Positions 32,686-35,694 of a DNA stretch of 35,694 bases are shown here, piece by piece. Below the pieces are notes generated by a model. That model was not told the DNA's origin. It searched no databases and worked only from the letters and a program-made list of their open reading frames with translations. The stretch is from Noviherbaspirillum galbum. GTDB taxonomy: Bacteria > Pseudomonadota > Gammaproteobacteria > Burkholderiales > Burkholderiaceae_D. Every line of letters begins with the position of its first letter. Positions within the stretch are counted from its first letter, which is position 1. The stretch is from contig NZ_JAAIVB010000043.1 in the NCBI RefSeq assembly GCF_010974945.1, positions 1 to 35,694 of the forward strand, read 5' to 3'. The translations under genes were made by a program, and so were the position numbers.

Positions 32686-32816
32686 CTTTTTCAGGCGCGT
32701 TCATCCTTCCCATACAGTGGCCAGCATGCCCGCCCGCGCCGGCGGGCGCATTCGCCAATAGCCAAGGGCGATCCCCCGGACCGCCAACGCCATTTCCTGA
32801 AGGAGGGCATTGCCAC

Positions 32817-35694
32817 ATGCGCCGTCGACTCGCCCTGATCTGCCTCGTTCTTGCCGCCGGCATCCTTTTCAATGCGCCGGCCGGCGCGATCGACCGCATC
32901 GACTACAAGCTCAACCTGTTGCCGACCTCCCGTTCGCTGTTCGGTGAATCGCCCGTGGTGCTGGCCCAGGACCAGTTCGGCTTCTACTGGGTCGCGTCGA
33001 TGTCCGGCGGCCTGGCACGCTTCGATGGCCTCAAGTCGATCCGGTACCTGCACAAGCCGGACGATCCCGGGAGCCTGGCCAGCAACCGGGTGCAGACCGT
33101 CTACCAGGACAGGAAGCGGCGGCTTTGGATAGGCACATCCACCGGTCTCCAGCAATTCGACTTCACGACGGAACGCTTCGTCACTGTTCCGCTGCAGATC
33201 GAGAATGGGGTGAAGAATGCCTTGCCCAGCGTGTATGCCGTCCTGCAGGACCGGTTCGCGGACGAGGTGCTGTGGGTCGGCACCCGAAGCGGCTTGTTCC
33301 GGATCGATCTCGCCACCGGCAAGCAGCGGCATTTCACCCACCAGGACCAGAACTCGGCCGGATTGCCAAGCAAAAGCATCGACGGAATGGCTCAGGACGA
33401 TGAAGGCGATCTCTGGCTGCGCACGGGCAGGGGCGTGGTCCGGCTGCGGCCGGAACCGTGGCGCGTCGACCTCATGAGTCCGCCGTCGTCGTCGTATGGC
33501 GACGGCGTGGTTCTCATGGCCTACCGGGGCGCCATGCACGCATGGTACATGCGTTCGCAGCGGATATTCCGCATCGATCCTGCCAGCCGCGAGCATGTCC
33601 AGGTTGGCGCGCAGGACGGCTTGCCGGACGAGGAGGTGAACGATTTCAGGCAGGACAGATCCGGGCGGCTGTGGGTGGCGAACAGGGCGGGACTGTTCCG
33701 GTGGGACCCGAAGGACGAGCGCTTCCAGCGGTTCCGGGTCGAGGCGGACGACCTGGAAATGCTGGAAAAGCCGGTCTGGTTCAAGGGGGTTTTCGAGGAC
33801 GAGCAGGGCGATGTCTGGATGACCATGAACGGCGCGGTCGGCAAGGTCGGCATGCATGGCGCCGGCTTTTCCCGCCTGCTCACCACGCGGACCTCGGTCA
33901 AGAGCCTCTGGTCCAACGTGCCGAGCCTGATGCACCGCCAGGGCGGCAAGCTCTGGATAGGAAGCCCGGCCGGGCTCGACCGCCTGGACCTCGAATCCGG
34001 CGCGGTGAAAAGCTATGTCCATGATCCCAATGACAGCAACAGCCTGGTGCGCAATACCATTCGCCATGCGGTCGAAGGGCAGAACGGCGAACTGTATTTC
34101 TCCAGCTTCCAGGGCGTCAGCCGATATCGTCCGGAAAGCGACGGCTTCGAACTCCTGTACGAGCCGCAGCAACGTCCCGCGGCCGATTCACGGGACGCGG
34201 ACCAGGTCGTCTACGTGATCGCGTGGGATTCCCATCGCCACGGACTTTGGGTCAGCACCGCGGCGGGACTAAGGCTGATCGACCCGGAAACGCACCGGCA
34301 GCGGGCATTCATCGGACGCCACGAATTTTCGATGAATGGCGCGACGATGTTCTACACGAGTTTGCTCGTCGATCGCGCCGGAACCCTGTGGGTCGGCGGC
34401 CTGTCCGGGACCTTGTGGGTAGCGCGCATCCAGATCGACGATGCCGGCAAACCGAAGCTGACGCCCCTTCCGGTTGAAAGCCCCGGCAGCGTGGGCCTGG
34501 CCGATCTGCAGGTCAACTGCATGTTCGAGGACAGTTCGGGCGCCGTCTGGATCGGCACGCCTAAGGGTTTGTATCGTGCCGTGGCCGATGCAGGCGGGGC
34601 AATCGGCATGACCCGCTACGGCGTCAAACAGGGACTCGCCGACGACAGCATCCGCAGCGTCATCGAAGACAGGCGCAAGAACCTATGGGTGGCGACCGAC
34701 AGGGGAATCACGCGCATCGCCGCCGACGGAAAACAGGTTTACAACTACTTCCCCTCGGACGGCTTCGACGATCGCCAGTTCAACAGCCTCAAGTCCAACA
34801 TGGGAGCGGATGGCATGCTGTATTTCGGTCAGTCCGGCGGCGGCATCCTTGCCTTCAATCCGGACACGCTCGGCCAGCAACGCACCATCACGCCGCGGAT
34901 GGCGCTGACCGGCATCGCTGTCATGCACGAACCGCTCGACCGCGCCGCGCTTCCCGACGGTGTCGGCATCGACGGTCCCAACGCCGCACCCCGCTCGCTC
35001 ACCTTGCCTTACACCCATTCCGTCTTCTCCCTCGGCTTCGCCGCCCTCGGCGCCAGCGACCCCGCCAGCGCCGTCTACGCCCACAAGCTCGACGGCTTCG
35101 ACCGCGACTGGATCCGCACCGACGCCGACCGGCGCATCGCCACCTATACCAACCTCGAACCCGGCGACTATGTCTTCCGCGTCAACGCCACCACCATGGA
35201 CGGCATGCGCAGTCCGCAGGACCTGGTCCTGCCCATCACCATCACGCCGCCGTTCTGGAAGACCTGGTGGTTCCGCACGCTTGCCCTGGCGCTGGTCGTT
35301 GCCGCGACCTACTGGGCGCACCGCCTGCGCATCCGTTTCCTGCAGCGCAGCTACGAGCTCAAGACGCTGACCATCCAGGCCCGTGCAGAGCTCGACGTTG
35401 CCGCTGCCCAGCAGCGTTTCGTTGCCATGGTGTCGCATGAATTCCGCAATCCGCTGGCGCTGATGGAGACGGCGCTGGGCAACCTCTCGCGCATGCGCGG
35501 CGAGATGCCGGCCGGGGTGTCGGAGCGCCTGCAGAAGATCCAGCGCGCGCGCCAGCGCATGCAGGGTCTGATCGACAACTACCTGACCGAGGAAACGATG
35601 AAGTCGCCGGACCTCAATCCGAGGCGGCAGGAAACGGCGCTGCTGACGCTGGTGCAGGACGTGGTCGACTATGCGCAGGGCGCGGCGCCGAAGC
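32817..35694 (+). CDS. Second propeller sensor histidine kinase, paralogue, 3' end beyond window
   Basis: The frame runs open from the ATG at 32817 to the window end (959 codons). The start has AAGGAGG upstream and opens with a signal peptide (MRRRLALICLVLAAGILF, then APAGA before IDRIDYK). The periplasmic Reg_prop repeats parallel those of the upstream gene (FGFYWVASMSGGLARFDGL; DRKRRLWIGTSTGLQQFD; GKLWIGSPAGLDRLD; AVWIGTPKGLYRAV) but are clearly diverged. From about residue 675 the sequence becomes almost identical to the first kinase: Y_Y_Y domain, membrane span and His874 in MVSHEFRNPLA. The ATPase domain lies beyond the window. It is a tandem duplicate with a diverged sensor and a shared output half, and again no response regulator is visible. 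Confidence 0.92.
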   Translation, partial: MRRRLALICLVLAAGILFNAPAGAIDRIDYKLNLLPTSRSLFGESPVVLAQDQFGFYWVASMSGGLARFDGLKSIRYLHKPDDPGSLASNRVQTVYQDRKRRLWIGTSTGLQQFDFTTERFVTVPLQIENGVKNALPSVYAVLQDRFADEVLWVGTRSGLFRIDLATGKQRHFTHQDQNSAGLPSKSIDGMAQDDEGDLWLRTGRGVVRLRPEPWRVDLMSPPSSSYGDGVVLMAYRGAMHAWYMRSQRIFRIDPASREHVQVGAQDGLPDEEVNDFRQDRSGRLWVANRAGLFRWDPKDERFQRFRVEADDLEMLEKPVWFKGVFEDEQGDVWMTMNGAVGKVGMHGAGFSRLLTTRTSVKSLWSNVPSLMHRQGGKLWIGSPAGLDRLDLESGAVKSYVHDPNDSNSLVRNTIRHAVEGQNGELYFSSFQGVSRYRPESDGFELLYEPQQRPAADSRDADQVVYVIAWDSHRHGLWVSTAAGLRLIDPETHRQRAFIGRHEFSMNGATMFYTSLLVDRAGTLWVGGLSGTLWVARIQIDDAGKPKLTPLPVESPGSVGLADLQVNCMFEDSSGAVWIGTPKGLYRAVADAGGAIGMTRYGVKQGLADDSIRSVIEDRRKNLWVATDRGITRIAADGKQVYNYFPSDGFDDRQFNSLKSNMGADGMLYFGQSGGGILAFNPDTLGQQRTITPRMALTGIAVMHEPLDRAALPDGVGIDGPNAAPRSLTLPYTHSVFSLGFAALGASDPASAVYAHKLDGFDRDWIRTDADRRIATYTNLEPGDYVFRVNATTMDGMRSPQDLVLPITITPPFWKTWWFRTLALALVVAATYWAHRLRIRFLQRSYELKTLTIQARAELDVAAAQQRFVAMVSHEFRNPLALMETALGNLSRMRGEMPAGVSERLQKIQRARQRMQGLIDNYLTEETMKSPDLNPRRQETALLTLVQDVVDYAQGAAPK
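34840..35694 (+). repeat. 855-bp near-identical segment, copy in second kinase
   Basis: Second copy of the segment at 31160-32014. Just upstream of 34840 the two genes differ strongly and by one codon in length (YFSQDSGIL versus YFGQSGGGIL), so the left boundary of near-identity is abrupt. Identity continues to the last base of the window. Confidence 0.95.

Larger units (their letters stand above)
32407..32816. other. Intergenic region between the two kinase genes
   Basis: 410 bases without a supported gene. It holds a possible promoter TTGATT (32451-32456) and TAGGAT (32475-32480) with 18-base spacing, a perfect 30-bp inverted repeat (32528-32609), the operator-like motif (32669-32685) with a weak promoter behind it (TTTTCA 32688, CATACA 32711), and the strong ribosome site AAGGAGG of the second kinase. 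Confidence 0.6.

Overview
The window looks like a chromosomal segment of a high-GC betaproteobacterium of the order Burkholderiales, most likely Oxalobacteraceae (Herbaspirillum/Noviherbaspirillum/Massilia type). This is inferred from protein flavour, codon use and gene order (ribF-ileS-lspA-coaBC-dut; rsmE divergent from tkt-gapA; glnE divergent from yhdP-nitrilase-tldD). No rRNA, tRNA, transposase, integrase or CRISPR array was seen.

Layout. 1-820: a truncated small membrane protein and a MarR regulator, minus strand, with a 12-bp palindrome at the MarR start. 924-2792: a 622-residue protein with an N-terminal Cys/His/Asp pattern like the ShET2/EspL/OspD3 cysteine-protease effectors, followed by ankyrin repeats. 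2893-10481: minus-strand housekeeping block of a PDZ/M48-like lipoprotein with a degenerate zinc motif, then dut, coaBC, lspA, ileS and ribF. 10771-12329: mtfA and rsmE (minus). 12481-15780: tkt and gapA (plus), closed by a strong hairpin. 15910-18438: a divergent pair of host-interaction-type proteins, one with a proline-rich segment and ankyrin repeats, one with leucine-rich repeats. 18444-26418: glnE (minus), then yhdP and a nitrilase-family amidase (plus). 26545-28953: tldD and, convergent to it, a periplasmic solute-binding protein. 29146-35694: two tandem periplasmic-propeller histidine kinases, the second cut by the window edge.

Most of the window is core metabolism and maintenance: FAD synthesis, isoleucyl-tRNA charging, lipoprotein maturation, CoA synthesis, dUTP removal, pentose phosphate/glycolysis, glutamine synthetase control, envelope lipid transport and peptide maturation. 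Set into it are accessory pieces. Three ankyrin/LRR proteins with Ser/Pro-rich N termini are candidate secreted effectors; no secretion apparatus is visible here. The two kinases have clearly diverged sensor halves but share an almost identical 855-bp output module (5 mismatches counted by eye), and each is preceded by a near-identical 17-nt partly palindromic motif. A family of G/C-rich inverted-repeat elements occurs three times between genes, and two other hairpin repeats flank the kinase region.

All assignments come from reading the sequence and recalling family motifs; no database search was run.
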